DNA of 64,000 nt from Phorcus lineatus (lineage: Eukaryota > Mollusca > Gastropoda > Trochida > Trochidae), in NCBI GenBank assembly GCA_921293015.1, contig OV121092.1, positions 31,627,764-31,691,763 on the forward strand, in the 5' to 3' direction. The translations under genes were made by a program, and so were the position numbers. The notes below the pieces were generated by a model. It saw only the letters and a list, made by a program, of their open reading frames with translations. It was not told the origin of the DNA and made no database searches. This document shows positions 12,885-22,820 of this stretch, piece after piece (within the stretch, counting starts at the first letter, position 1; every line of letters begins with the position of its first letter).

Positions 12885-15059
12885 TATAAAGTTTAAAATC
12901 AAGGTACTCACTTTCACAAAATAATAGAAGCTTAATTAAGTATTATTGTCATTTTGAAACTAGCTTCTCCAGAACTTGTTCTAATAGACTTGATCAGGTG
13001 AGGACAATTTATCTTGATTTGTTTTCATCTACTGTCTTTGAATACTATTTCTTTGAAATTCATCTTTGTCAAATACATGTGAAATATTTAAAACTGAAAA
13101 TGTCAGCCCATGGGGGTATACATGTTTGAATGGTTCACCTCCTCTTCTCCAATTCCAGTAAATTGAAACTTTCATTTGTAAACATTTCTCATCATTTAGT
13201 GGGAGAATGATGGCATATCTCTCTAGTGTTTAAAAACCATTTTCAAAATAATGAAGTGGTCAGGCAGTGGTGACAAATAGTAATTTATTCAAACCTGGTT
13301 CAATGATCTATAACAAATTACAAGAACAATTCTAAAACCAGGAAGTATTTCAAGGTTATTCATGTGACATGAGAATTTTCAGGAATCAATGTTTTGGGTG
13401 GCTGCCCAACTGACATGGTTCCATCTCTCTGTAATGTCAAAGCCTTCTCACTGGAGTATGGTCTCACCTAGTTTTCTGCTGTCTATTGATGTGCAAAACA
13501 TGAAAATGCTTTTAACTCATTGACATAATATTGATCTCATTAAAAACAGGAGAATCTTTAATGCAGCTGAAATCAAAATAATACAAGTGGTTATTTTTAA
13601 CATATTTTAAAAAGTGAAAATGTGATTCAAGTTTAACACTGCATTTCAAAAAGATCATTACAGTCCTTTAAATAAACATGGATGTTAAATAATCTAAATA
13701 ATTTGGCCTCTTTTTTTATTTTCAGAACTATTTTCATTGAAGAACATCCTGAGTAAATGCTTGCTCTCAATGACATTATTATGCACTCACTGTAAATGCA
13801 ACTAATCTAGTTAATACTAGCTGAAATATCATATGTCCCTAAGATTAGGACTTGGGCAGAGCTCCAGATAATTATTTGGATTCAGGGGTATTTCACTCCT
13901 CAAAATATAATTTGAGGAGTAAAATTACCAAATGAAAATAAAGTAGGAGTATTTCAAGGGTTATCGTTTTCAGAAGCTGATTCCATCTTTTTTTATCTTA
14001 GTCGTTGAATATATTTTTCACACGTTTAATCTGTAAATAAATGAGTGATTTCCTTTTGATGAAATATAAACTCCGTAATCTTTGTTTTCATACAGGTTGG
14101 CATCAAGTTGGCTTCTATTCGAGAAGTAAAGATCAGACATGTAGAAATGACTCTTTGTTTTGACAAGTCATGATCACTCCTGTAAACACATATCTGACTC
14201 GTATTCTTGGAAAGTTGTGCGTATCTGTCACTCATTGATTTCATTTTTAATGCGTATATCTGAATTACCTGTTTGTACCTTTTACGCAGATACGCATCTT
14301 ATCTGGAGCCCAGGCTTCGTGCAGAAGTAAAGGCCAAATTCCATGACTTTTCATGAAATATGTCAGTTTCATGACAATGTTTCAACAAAAAACTACCAAA
14401 ACTATAGCTGAAGCCATATAGCCATTGATATCACTGCAAGGAGCCTATTGAAGCCTGTCTGTGTTGCATCAACTGATCAAGCAACCACAGAATCAACGCT
14501 AAAATATCTTGTCAACTTGCTTCTGTTTTAGAAAAATATTTAAATTCAACAGATTCCTAGAAAATAACATGAATTAAAGTTCATTGTTTTCCATTATATG
14601 TATTCATTTCAAAAACTAACATTTTCAAATGTCATGAGTTTCTATTATTTTCAACAATTTTCGATTTACTATGATTATTTCAGGTAACCCTGAAATTCAA
14701 TGAGTTTTTCAGGTCTGTATGAACCCTAAAGATTGTAAATTCAACCAAAAGGACTAATCAAAGGCCAATAGGACAGGTATCTCTTAGCAAAGTAGAGAAA
14801 TTTCAATGAAATTGCAATGTCAGAAAATGTGTCATGTGTACTGATTCCCCAATGACCTGCAACTCAATTTAATCAATCTCAACGAACCTCCAGCACAATA
14901 CACCAATACACATTGATTATCCATTAACAAAAGATCATCAGCTTAATGGCACTTCCTACCTAAATAATTCATCATAGGTTGCTGGTATTGACACAATGGT
15001 CACACTGGATACAGGACTATGGTCAGTGTATCTATCTGACCTCTCAGCTTAAAGGGCCA
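12885..15059. other. Intronic sequence of the aquaporin gene
   Basis: No coding sequence was recognised. A small perfect hairpin (ACTCCTCAAA...TTTGAGGAGT) lies near 13894-13921. Confidence 0.4.
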
Positions 15060-15530
15060 CAGAGTATGTTGTTAGAGTCAAATGTGTCAAATTTCATAAA
15101 TGGTTCATTCAATAGAGAAACAGTGGTTGTTTCTGAAATAAAAATCTAAGTGCTAACAGGTTAAAGTCGTAATTTAAGATCGAAAACCTGACAATGGCGA
15201 GCGCAATTGATTGAAATGTAATTTTGGAATCTTATTTACAGCAGATATCAAGACAAAAAAGGGCTGGTAGGGTTAAGAAAGTTGTATAACATATAAACAT
15301 GTAAATTGGAAGCAGAATTTCGACTTCTTAACTGTCATATGACCATTTTTTTATTATCAATGATAACAAGAAAATATCGTAATTTTGACAGTTTAGAGTT
15401 AAAAATGAAACTATAGAAAGGCGATTTTAACTTATATCAGGACAGATTGTATTTTGACTCTATTCAAAAATTCTAGCCAAAAGTTCACATTTAAAAGGGT
15501 CAGTACCAAAACTTGAAATCATTGATCCCA
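15060..15530. repeat. Old tandem repeat unit, unoccupied copy
   Basis: This unit aligns, at roughly 70% by eye, with a second unit interrupted by the piggyBac element: its left part is at about 15570-15639 and its right part at 22046-22380. Shared blocks include a GATC-AAAACC block followed by GGCG, ATTTACAGCA, and AACAAGAAAATATC. The TTAA near 15163 in this copy corresponds to the TTAA used by the transposon in the other copy. Confidence 0.65.
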
Positions 15531-15649
15531 AAGCTGCAAGGAACCTCCCAACGACATTTCAGCTTTTGAACTGATGCGTATTGGAGTCAAAGAGGAACAA
15601 TCAAATATTAAAGTCAAGAAATTGAACTTGAAGCATTAACCCTTAAGAT

Positions 15650-15779
15650 GCGGGTCCCGGAATATTCCGGGATGAAATTAGCTTTGCCCGCAAGTCCTCT
15701 TAGCGGGATGCGAGTAGCACACTCTATTTTTCTCACGCTAACTAATTATGACCGCGGGTCTCGGTAGCGGGTCCCGGAA
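15650..15779. promoter_or_regulatory. Left-end palindrome and repeated motif of the transposon
   Basis: A perfect 18-bp palindrome, TCCCGGAATATTCCGGGA, lies at 15655-15672, ten bases inside the left terminus. The word GCGGGTCCCGGAA starts at 15650 and recurs at 15767-15779. Repeated words close to a transposon end are typical of transposase-binding sites; that role is inferred. Confidence 0.5.
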
Positions 15780-16143
15780 ATTTATTGCCTAGCAGTAGTC
15801 TCAGTTCAACGCTTGTATTTTCGTTCCGGCTGCCGCTAAGCTACCGTGTTTTGTTTCGTTGGTGGTCTAAATAATGCGCGAACATGCTCCGAAAGTTATG
15901 AGAATATTGATAATGTTTATCGTACCGAAAATAAGCGTTAAAATCACTCAATTTTCCCCCACTCCCCGCCGCACGTGCTAATAGCCTGTGGGCACTTTCT
16001 AGCCTCTCGCACGAGCTTACCGACCCGCGCGTGCTATCGTTTACTGAGACGCGTGCATTTTGACCCTATGCACGCCTTCCTATCGCACGCCCTATGTTCT
16101 GAACCCTTGGGCGGATTTCAATATAGGTGGGATCATTTGAAAG

Positions 16144-17130
16144 AGAAAAAAAATGTCTTTAATTCGATGTAAAAAACATATGTGCGCCTCGTGAAATAAA
16201 GATACCGCATGTGCCGCAAAAAAGGTGATTTTTATATATTTTTAGTTTTACACTGTTTTGTCACACCAATTTTCTCATGATGTGCTCAACATATTTTGAC
16301 ATTTTTTATATCACAAGATAGAGAAAAAGATTGTCTTTAATCCCATGTAAAATGTGTACATGCGCAACAATTCATAAAGATACAGCAAGCGCCGCACAAA
16401 AAGGTAATTTTGCCGACTTCCTTATCATGTGATCTGAAGCGCGATTTTCATGTGCCTTTCTTTCACAATGAATTTCTTTTACACCGTGAAAAAGATTTTG
16501 TTGAATTTTACATCACTATAAAGACAAATGAATTGTCTCTAATTCCCTATATCAATTATTATGCGCGCAAATAAATAAAGACTCAACAAGTGCCGTAAAA
16601 AGAACAACTTTCGCACTTCGCAATTCCGTTAGTGACGCAAATAGGGAAACTTTGGCACTTCATATCCCCGTGTACAAATGACACATTTCAAAACCATTTA
16701 TATCATTATCAAGAGGAATAAATTGTCTACAAAGTGATATATAAAATGTACATGCGCTAAAACAAACGACGATGCAGCAAGCGCCGCACAAAGGGTTCTT
16801 TTCATGTGATCTGAAGTTCGATTTTCATGTACCTTTCTTTGGCACTCGATATTTTCTATACCACTTGGCGGATTTTGATAAATATTACGTCTAAATAAAG
16901 ACGGAACGTTGTTTTCATTTCAATATATTGATCATACATGCGCACACAAAAATAAAGGCACAAGAAGTGCCGCAAATTTGGCAAGTTTCGCATTTCGTAT
17001 TTCTGTAACAAAGTGGCGCGCTCAACAACGTTTGGTATCAGCGTAAAGAGCAGAAAATTCTCTTCAATTTGATATACAATTTGTTAATGCGCTCATAGAA
17101 ATAAAGACTCAACAAGCGCCGCTAAAATGT
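16144..17130. repeat. Degenerate tandem array, left of transposase (6 units)
   Basis: Six diverged copies of a unit have a core that runs: AAGAG-like, TTGTCTTTAATTCC-like, (A)CATGCGC, AATAAAGA, then a GCAAG(C/T)GCCGC motif. The TGCGC cores start near 16183, 16361, 16562, 16753, 16939 and 17088, giving spacings of 149-201 bp. The cysteine-rich and Arg-rich short frame at 15975-16172 overlaps this zone and looks spurious. The same unit recurs in the same orientation right of the transposase. Confidence 0.8.
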
Positions 17131-17280
17131 TATAAATAAATGTAATAAGTAAAAAAAATTATGAAGGAAACCCTGTTTCTTTAGTGTTCAATTATAGAGT
17201 TTTATAAACCATGAAAGTTGAAGGAAAAAAAACTTTTGGATTTACATTCATAGCGTTATTGATGTCTTTTTTGAGTTAGG

Positions 17281-17555
17281 GGATTTTTGCGTCGGGCACC
17301 GCCATCAGTTCATGGGAAAATTGTCCAACGAAAATGTTGTGGTTGAGACACAGTATGTCGGGGATGCCGTCGGGAACCGCCATCAGGTCAAGGCAAAGTT
17401 GTCCAACGAAAATGTTTGTGGTTGAGACACAATATGTCGGGGATCTTTCGCCGGGCACCGCCATCAGGTCATGAGAAAATGTGTCCAACGAAAATGTTCG
17501 TGTTCGAGAAAAAAAATTTCAGCGGACTTTCGTCGGGCACCGCCAGCAGGTATGT
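17281..17555. repeat. ~80-bp tandem repeat, 4 copies
   Basis: GTCGGGCACCGCCATCAGG-like words start near 17291, 17369, 17450 and 17532 (period 78-82 bp). GTCCAACGAAAATGTT and GTTGAGACACA lie between them. The last copy is partial. Downstream, 17930-18110 is rich in GTCCGGC and TTAGAA(A/C)TTGTC words. The block lies in the transposase upstream region and might be part of its promoter. Confidence 0.8.
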
Positions 17556-18291
17556 GTTTTTTTCTGCCAAATTTTTGTTGGTCGAGGAAACTCATTTTTG
17601 AAAAAAAAGTTTGGTAGCATTCCGATGTTTTAAATAATTTGCTATATATGTCGGGATGGCATGAGTTCCTTCCAGTGAACTAAAGACAAGGGGCCGGGTG
17701 CTCGTTGACTACGGCCGTCCCGAACCTATCATTCTCGGAAGAGAAGTCAAAAGTTGAAAAACTTTTGTAATCCACAACTGACAATCAGAACTTTCCTGAC
17801 GTAGAAGGCAGTTGTTCGCGACTCGCCGGCTCGTTGCATAGGAGTCAGAAGGCGGCATCAGGGTTGATAATGTTGATACAACGTCGGCGGCCGTCGGTGC
17901 CATCGGCACCTTCGGCGGGATTGTGAAAAGTCGTCCAAAAGTTAGAAAGTGTCCGGCGACATTAGAACTTGTTCGGCTGGATTGTGAAAAGTTGTCCGAA
18001 AGTTAGAAATTGTCCAGCAATGTTAGAATTTGTCCTGATTTGTTATTTTTGCAAATCGTGAAACAAAATGTCCGGCTTTCGCCAGGACAATTAGAAAATG
18101 TCCGGATTATTGATGACCGCTGGCGCCAAAGGCGCGCAACGGCAAATTTGTTTCAAACACTTACAAAATGTGGCAATTGAATGTCCATGAAGCTCACATT
18201 GAATTTCTCTGTACAACAGGTCATGTGTTGATGTTATTATATCTTGCGTGTGCCTAAATTATTTTCAATCATTTACAGATTGATGTGAAAG

Positions 18292-20286
18292 ATGCCTAAG
18301 GCCAGGAGGCCGCGAACCAGGAGTTGGGAAGGTCCGTCAACGTCTAGCGACGACGACTTCATCAACGAGGTCCATGCCGATGAAGCTTCTGATATGGAAT
18401 CAACTGATGAGAGTGATAGTGACAGTGACAGTGACAGTGATAGTGAAAGTGACATTGATAGTGATCAAGAAATAAGAAACATTGCAAGAGACATATTAGC
18501 TGGTACGGGTGAAACTGCTACGGCTGGTACTTCCACAGAGGAAGAGTTCAGTGGCTTTGACGAGCAATATAATGAAATGGACACACATTTTGATGACCAA
18601 GATAATTTTATGGATCGCTGGGAAGAGGGGCCGAGGCAACGTGGACGTGTCGACTTGCATTTTACTGGCGCAACGGGATTAGGACGGTTTATAGAATTGC
18701 CTGATAACCCGCAACCTGTAGACTTTTTCGGACTGTTTTTTCATGAAGATGATTATGGATCATTGGCAGCAGAAACCAACAGATACTTCCACCAACAGGT
18801 CGATGATAAGGTTCTGAAACCCTGTTCACGGTTGAGGCACTGGTATGATACGAATGCCGAAGAAATGAAAGTATTCATTGCAATGACAATAGCAATGTCT
18901 CTGGTTGTACAGAGAAACTTTTCTGAGTATTGGTCAACAAGTGATGTTACGTCGACGCCCTTCTTTTCCAAGTGCATGCCCCGCGACAGGTTCTGGCTAC
19001 TGCTAACGTATCTACATTTGAATGATAACAACCTAATGCCGGGACGAAACACTCCGCATTTTTCACCAATGAATAAACTTGGCTATCTGTACCAACGCAT
19101 CGTGCATCGTTTTTCCAGAGTTTATAAGTCGCATCAAAACATTTGTGTTGACGAAGGGTTGGTGCCTTGGAAAGGCAAACTGAGTTTCAAAGTATATAAT
19201 CCCGACAAGCCGAAGAAGTATGGGATAAAGGCCTACATGTTGTGCGACTCAACAAATGGTTATGTTTGCAAGTTCAAACTCTACACTGGAAAAACAAATG
19301 AAGCTGTTTCTGTTGGTGGGAAAACGTATGATCTCGTCATGGACTTGGTGAAGGAATATGCTGGGAAAGGGTATCATGTGTTCATGGACAATTTCTATTC
19401 CTCGGTGGCATTGTATATAAACTTGTGGGAAATGGGAACTGGTGCGACGGGAACTTTGAGAGGAAATCGCAAAGGCATTCCTGAAAAGCTAAAGAAGGCA
19501 CAGAAGAATCAGAAGAAAGGGGATATGACAATCTATCACAATCAAGACCTACTCGTTTTGCGGTATGAGGACAGGAAGTCAGTGTTGCTCATGTCAACCG
19601 TAGAAGACGCCGAAATTGTAGAGACAGGGAAGAAGAACCGAGTGACTGGGGAAGCAAATACGAGACCACGTATTGTGCACGAATACAACAAATATATGGG
19701 AGGTGTGGATCGGGCCGACCAGATGCTGTCGTACACCCCGTTCAAAATGAAAACTCTTAAATGGTGGAAGCGCGTGTGGTTTCATGTGTTGAACGTTGCC
19801 ATGTTGAATTCTTACATTATCTATAAAGAATTCTCAGAAGACAAACCTTTGAAAACAAGCCGTCAATTTAGAAAAGATTTGGTGCAGCATATGATCACCT
19901 TCGCCGAAACAGAAAAAGTGCCCTCCCTGCGCAGACGTCCTCGCGGCCGGCCGAGCACGAGCGACGATAGTGTCTTGCGACTCCATGGTCGTCACTTTCC
20001 ATCAAAGATTCAGCCTGTTGGAAAGAAGAAAAACCTAACACGCATGTGTGTTGTTTGCTCCAAAGCGAATAGAGAACTTCGTCGAAGGGAATTCAAAGAA
20101 ACAAATCAGCCAGTTCGAAAGAAGAAAAGGGTAGGCAAAGAATCTTCTTTCGAATGTATCGAGTGTAATGTGGCTCTATGTGCAGCACCATGTTTCAGAA
20201 TTTATCACACGTCACAAGATTGCACTAAAGCTTATATCAGTTTGATGTCAGAGAAGGAAAATGAGGGGGATAATCAAGAAGATTGA
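18292..20286 (+). CDS. piggyBac transposase (PGBD4-like)
   Basis: An intact 664-residue DDE_Tnp_1_7-type transposase that should cut and paste its own element at TTAA sites in the nucleus. The N terminus is acidic with a Ser-Asp run (41-58, coded by GTGATA-like repeats). The conserved core runs from about 140 to 505. The likely catalytic aspartates are D287 (CVDEGLVPWKG), D366 (HVFMDNFYSS) and D473 (GGVDRADQM), with spacing close to the well-studied moth enzyme. The C terminus has a Cys-rich zinc-binding domain: C586/C589, C622/C625, C630/C634, H639, C644. A basic stretch (547-553, 609-614) may import it. ATG at 18292 is the first in frame; a TTTACAG acceptor at 18271-18277 suggests a spliced leader. 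There are no stops or frameshifts, so the insertion is recent or still active. Confidence 0.95.
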   Translation: MPKARRPRTRSWEGPSTSSDDDFINEVHADEASDMESTDESDSDSDSDSDSESDIDSDQEIRNIARDILAGTGETATAGTSTEEEFSGFDEQYNEMDTHFDDQDNFMDRWEEGPRQRGRVDLHFTGATGLGRFIELPDNPQPVDFFGLFFHEDDYGSLAAETNRYFHQQVDDKVLKPCSRLRHWYDTNAEEMKVFIAMTIAMSLVVQRNFSEYWSTSDVTSTPFFSKCMPRDRFWLLLTYLHLNDNNLMPGRNTPHFSPMNKLGYLYQRIVHRFSRVYKSHQNICVDEGLVPWKGKLSFKVYNPDKPKKYGIKAYMLCDSTNGYVCKFKLYTGKTNEAVSVGGKTYDLVMDLVKEYAGKGYHVFMDNFYSSVALYINLWEMGTGATGTLRGNRKGIPEKLKKAQKNQKKGDMTIYHNQDLLVLRYEDRKSVLLMSTVEDAEIVETGKKNRVTGEANTRPRIVHEYNKYMGGVDRADQMLSYTPFKMKTLKWWKRVWFHVLNVAMLNSYIIYKEFSEDKPLKTSRQFRKDLVQHMITFAETEKVPSLRRRPRGRPSTSDDSVLRLHGRHFPSKIQPVGKKKNLTRMCVVCSKANRELRRREFKETNQPVRKKKRVGKESSFECIECNVALCAAPCFRIYHTSQDCTKAYISLMSEKENEGDNQED

Positions 20287-20390
20287 AGAAAGAAGAAAGA
20301 AGCAGAAGTGTGGATGAGCGTTACTCTCCTTATAAAGTTTATTCTTCACATCAATAAGGTGAATAAGTGTAATATAAAATACTGATTGTC

Positions 20391-20396
20391 AATAAA
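20391..20396 (+). terminator. Polyadenylation signal of the transposase
   Basis: AATAAA lies about 105 bp after the transposase stop codon and is followed by a T-rich run. Confidence 0.6.
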
Positions 20397-20554
20397 ATAA
20401 TCTTTTTTTTAAGTCGTAAAAGAGACAGAGAAAGTCAATGTGAGCTGTCACTGGACGTTCGATACGAGCCGCATCACGAACCTACCCCCGATCTTTCGCA
20501 ATTTGTTTTCTTAGAATCGGGTGGCGAAACTTCATACTTTTTACATCATCGTAA

Positions 20555-21715
20555 AGGGAAAAGAACTGGCTTTGATTCATTATGAAATGTGTATGTGCGC
20601 AACACATAATAAAGAAGCGGCAAATAATGCGAGAAATGTCGCAATTATCAATTTTTTTCCCCAAATGTCTGAGGGTACCCCTCTTTAACGGTTCATATCT
20701 CCCGAACTGTTTGGCACTTTTTAAATTTTTTTCCACCTTTCTCAAGCGGAAAGAATGATCTTTAATTCCATGTATAATATACATGTGCGCAATTAATAAA
20801 AATGGTGCGGCGAGTGCTGCGACAAATGTCGCAAATAAAACGATTGTCAAAATCTATTTTCAAGTAGTTGAGGGTGTCGCTCTTTCGCGGTTCATATCTC
20901 CCGAACTATTTTATACTTTTTTATATTTTTTTCACCTATTTCAAGGGAATATAATTGTTTTTAATTCCATGTATAATATGCATATGCGCAGTCAATAATA
21001 ACGATGCGGTGGATGATGTCGCAAATAGAACGCTTATCAAAATTTGTTTTCAAGTAGTTGAGGGTATCACTCTTTCGTTTTTCATATCTTTTGAACCAGT
21101 TGGCACCTTTTCATTATTTTTTCACAGTCGTAAGGACGAAAGATTTATCTTTATTTCCATGTATAATTTGTACATGCGCAGCAAGAAATAACGATGCGGC
21201 GTGCGTATAGAATGATTGATTTTATTATCTCGGAATGTTCGCCCGCGTGTGACTGCACGCGCCGAGAGGATCGGTACAGCAGGAAGCAACGCTGGTGCTT
21301 AGAACACTGGCACTCGCATGCTGGTGCCTCGGGGGTGCCCCGGGGGTATAACGGTACTAATTAGCGTACCGATGCCAGACTGCCCAAGGGAGAATTAGTT
21401 CTGGCTAAAAATCCCGTTATGTCGGAGCATCCTCGGGATACCCCCAACCATCTTTCGCGGCGTATATCTTTTGAACAGGGTGACATTTTCTAACAATCTT
21501 TTATCATCATAAAGAAGAATAAATTGTCTACAATTCCATATATAATACATGTATGCGCGCTAAGTATTAGGGATTTTATTCAGCCGGAAATAAAGACAAT
21601 CTTTAGATAATTGTAGAAATCTAACTAGAGGTCGCATTGTAAAAAGATATATATCATCGTAAAGAGGAATAATGTATCTTCAATTCCGTATAAAAAAATT
21701 AATTGTGCGATTATA
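20555..21715. repeat. Degenerate tandem array, right of transposase (6 units)
   Basis: The unit of the left array recurs in the same orientation. TGCGC-type cores start near 20596, 20786, 20985, 21175, 21554 and 21705. Four spacings of 190-199 bp are followed by a double-length gap (379 bp) holding a GC-rich insert at about 21230-21450. Each unit has CATCGTAAAG-like, TTTAATTCCATGTATAAT, CATGCGC and TGTCGCAAAT words. This is a satellite-like structure, not a CRISPR array, because the units diverge throughout and there are no unique spacers. Confidence 0.8.
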
Positions 21716-22045
21716 TTTAAGGATTTTCCGTAACTCTAAATAAAGACAATCTTCATATTGCAATAGAAACCGTTCTAGGTAGGATAAAAATTTCATTCAA
21801 AGTGTCGGATAAAGATCGTTCATTTGTGTACGGGATTGGCGGGCTACTTTTGTATCGAACGGTCAGTTTCATCCGTAATCCGCCATGTGAATACACCATT
21901 TATCGAAAAAACAGCCGCGACTCGCGGTGCGAAATAATTCAGCCACAGGGGCTAATTGCGTTATTACCGTAGCGAGGCGAGTGCTGGAAAATTCAGCCAC
22001 GGGGGCAAAACTGGTCAAAATAATATTCAGCAACGGAAGGGTTAA

Positions 22046-22380
22046 GATATCATGACTTACGTGATACATGATCTAAAACCGAACAGTGGCGCGCCAACAA
22101 CTCTAAAGTAATTTTTGAAAATTATTTACAGCAAACACACTGAAAAACATAGGTTGATGGTATAAAGTTGGTCATCTTACTAATATACAAGAATTTTGAA
22201 TGTTTAACATTTGTAAGACTGTTTGATGATAATTATTGAAAACAAGAAAATATCAAAATTTGGGCATTTTTTGGGATAAAAATGCAAGTTTAGGGAGGCA
22301 ATTTTGACTTAGGTCATTATGTATATAGGCTCTTACTAAAGCCACATTAAAAATCATGATTTTACGCTGTGTCACTTTAG
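22046..22380. repeat. Right part of the repeat interrupted by piggyBac
   Basis: This matches the 3' portion of 15160-15500 in order and orientation, beginning exactly at the TTAA next to the transposon end. It shows that the transposon landed in one unit of an older ~510-bp tandem repeat. Confidence 0.6.
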
Positions 22381-22565
22381 CAAATGATCATCGCTGTGGA
22401 ACAGGTGAATGCATTTTAATCAACCAAGGTATTGGTGCGTATAAAGTATTATTACCCATATGGTTAATCATAAGCAGTGACATATTTTCAATATGAGCAC
22501 ATGTGCACATATCACTTTTGCCTAGCAACGATTGTGTGTCAACAAGTGACCGTATTAAGTCGCCT

Positions 22566-22598
22566 GTGACGTCATAAAACCATTGTTCATGACGTCAC
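22566..22598. promoter_or_regulatory. Paired CRE palindromes
   Basis: GTGACGTCAT (22566-22575) and ATGACGTCAC (22589-22598) form a perfect inverted pair 13 bp apart. Each contains the full cAMP-response-element palindrome TGACGTCA, bound by CREB/ATF factors in animals. It lies in the aquaporin intron. Regulatory function is inferred; the pair may belong to a repeat together with the adjacent hairpin. Confidence 0.55.
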
Positions 22599-22682
22599 TG
22601 AAGCGGGTCGTCGAAAGGGAAGGAGGCCGTTTTCTGAATAATCCCATGCGTTTGAAATGAAATAGAATCGGTAATAAAGAAA

Positions 22683-22820
22683 TTATTACCTTCGGAAGTG
22701 TGTCATATGCCTTTTACGAAACTCGTGCGAATTTGTGTATAACCCTCGCTCTCGCTCGGGTAATACAAAAATTCACACTCGTTTTGTAAAAGGCATATGA
22801 CACACTTCCTCGGGTAATAA
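22683..22820. repeat. Strong hairpin, ~57-bp arms
   Basis: The arms 22683-22740 and 22763-22820 are near-perfect reverse complements; both contain GTGTGTCATATGCCTTTTAC or its complement. The ~22-bp loop contains CTCGCTCTCGCTCGG. It may be a foldback repeat. Any transcript crossing it would form long double-stranded RNA. Confidence 0.85.

Larger units (their letters stand above)
15640..22041 (+). mobile_element. piggyBac-type DNA transposon, ~6.4 kb
   Basis: TTAA (15636-15639) precedes CCCTTAAGATGC at the left end, and GCAACGGAAGGG precedes TTAA (22042-22045) at the right end. The ends thus read CCCTT-4 nt-TGC inverted, with TTAA duplicated, which is the piggyBac signature. An unoccupied related repeat at 15060-15530 supports the junctions. 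The element carries an intact transposase (18292-20286), tandem ~190-bp repeats on both sides of it, an 80-bp repeat block in the leader, and a GC-rich insert at about 21230-21450. It lies antisense within the aquaporin intron. At 6.4 kb it is far longer than a classical piggyBac (about 2.5 kb) because of the non-coding arrays. Confidence 0.88.

Noticed and set aside
18273-18455. Minus-strand open frame of repeated Ser-Leu
   Set aside because: It is the antisense of the Ser-Asp repeat in the transposase and has no independent support. The same holds for the antisense frames at 18753-19052 and 19542-19785.
16144-21715. Regularly spaced repeats that might suggest a CRISPR array
   Set aside because: The whole 150-200-bp unit is repeated and diverged, with no constant repeat plus unique spacer. 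The context is a eukaryotic transposon.
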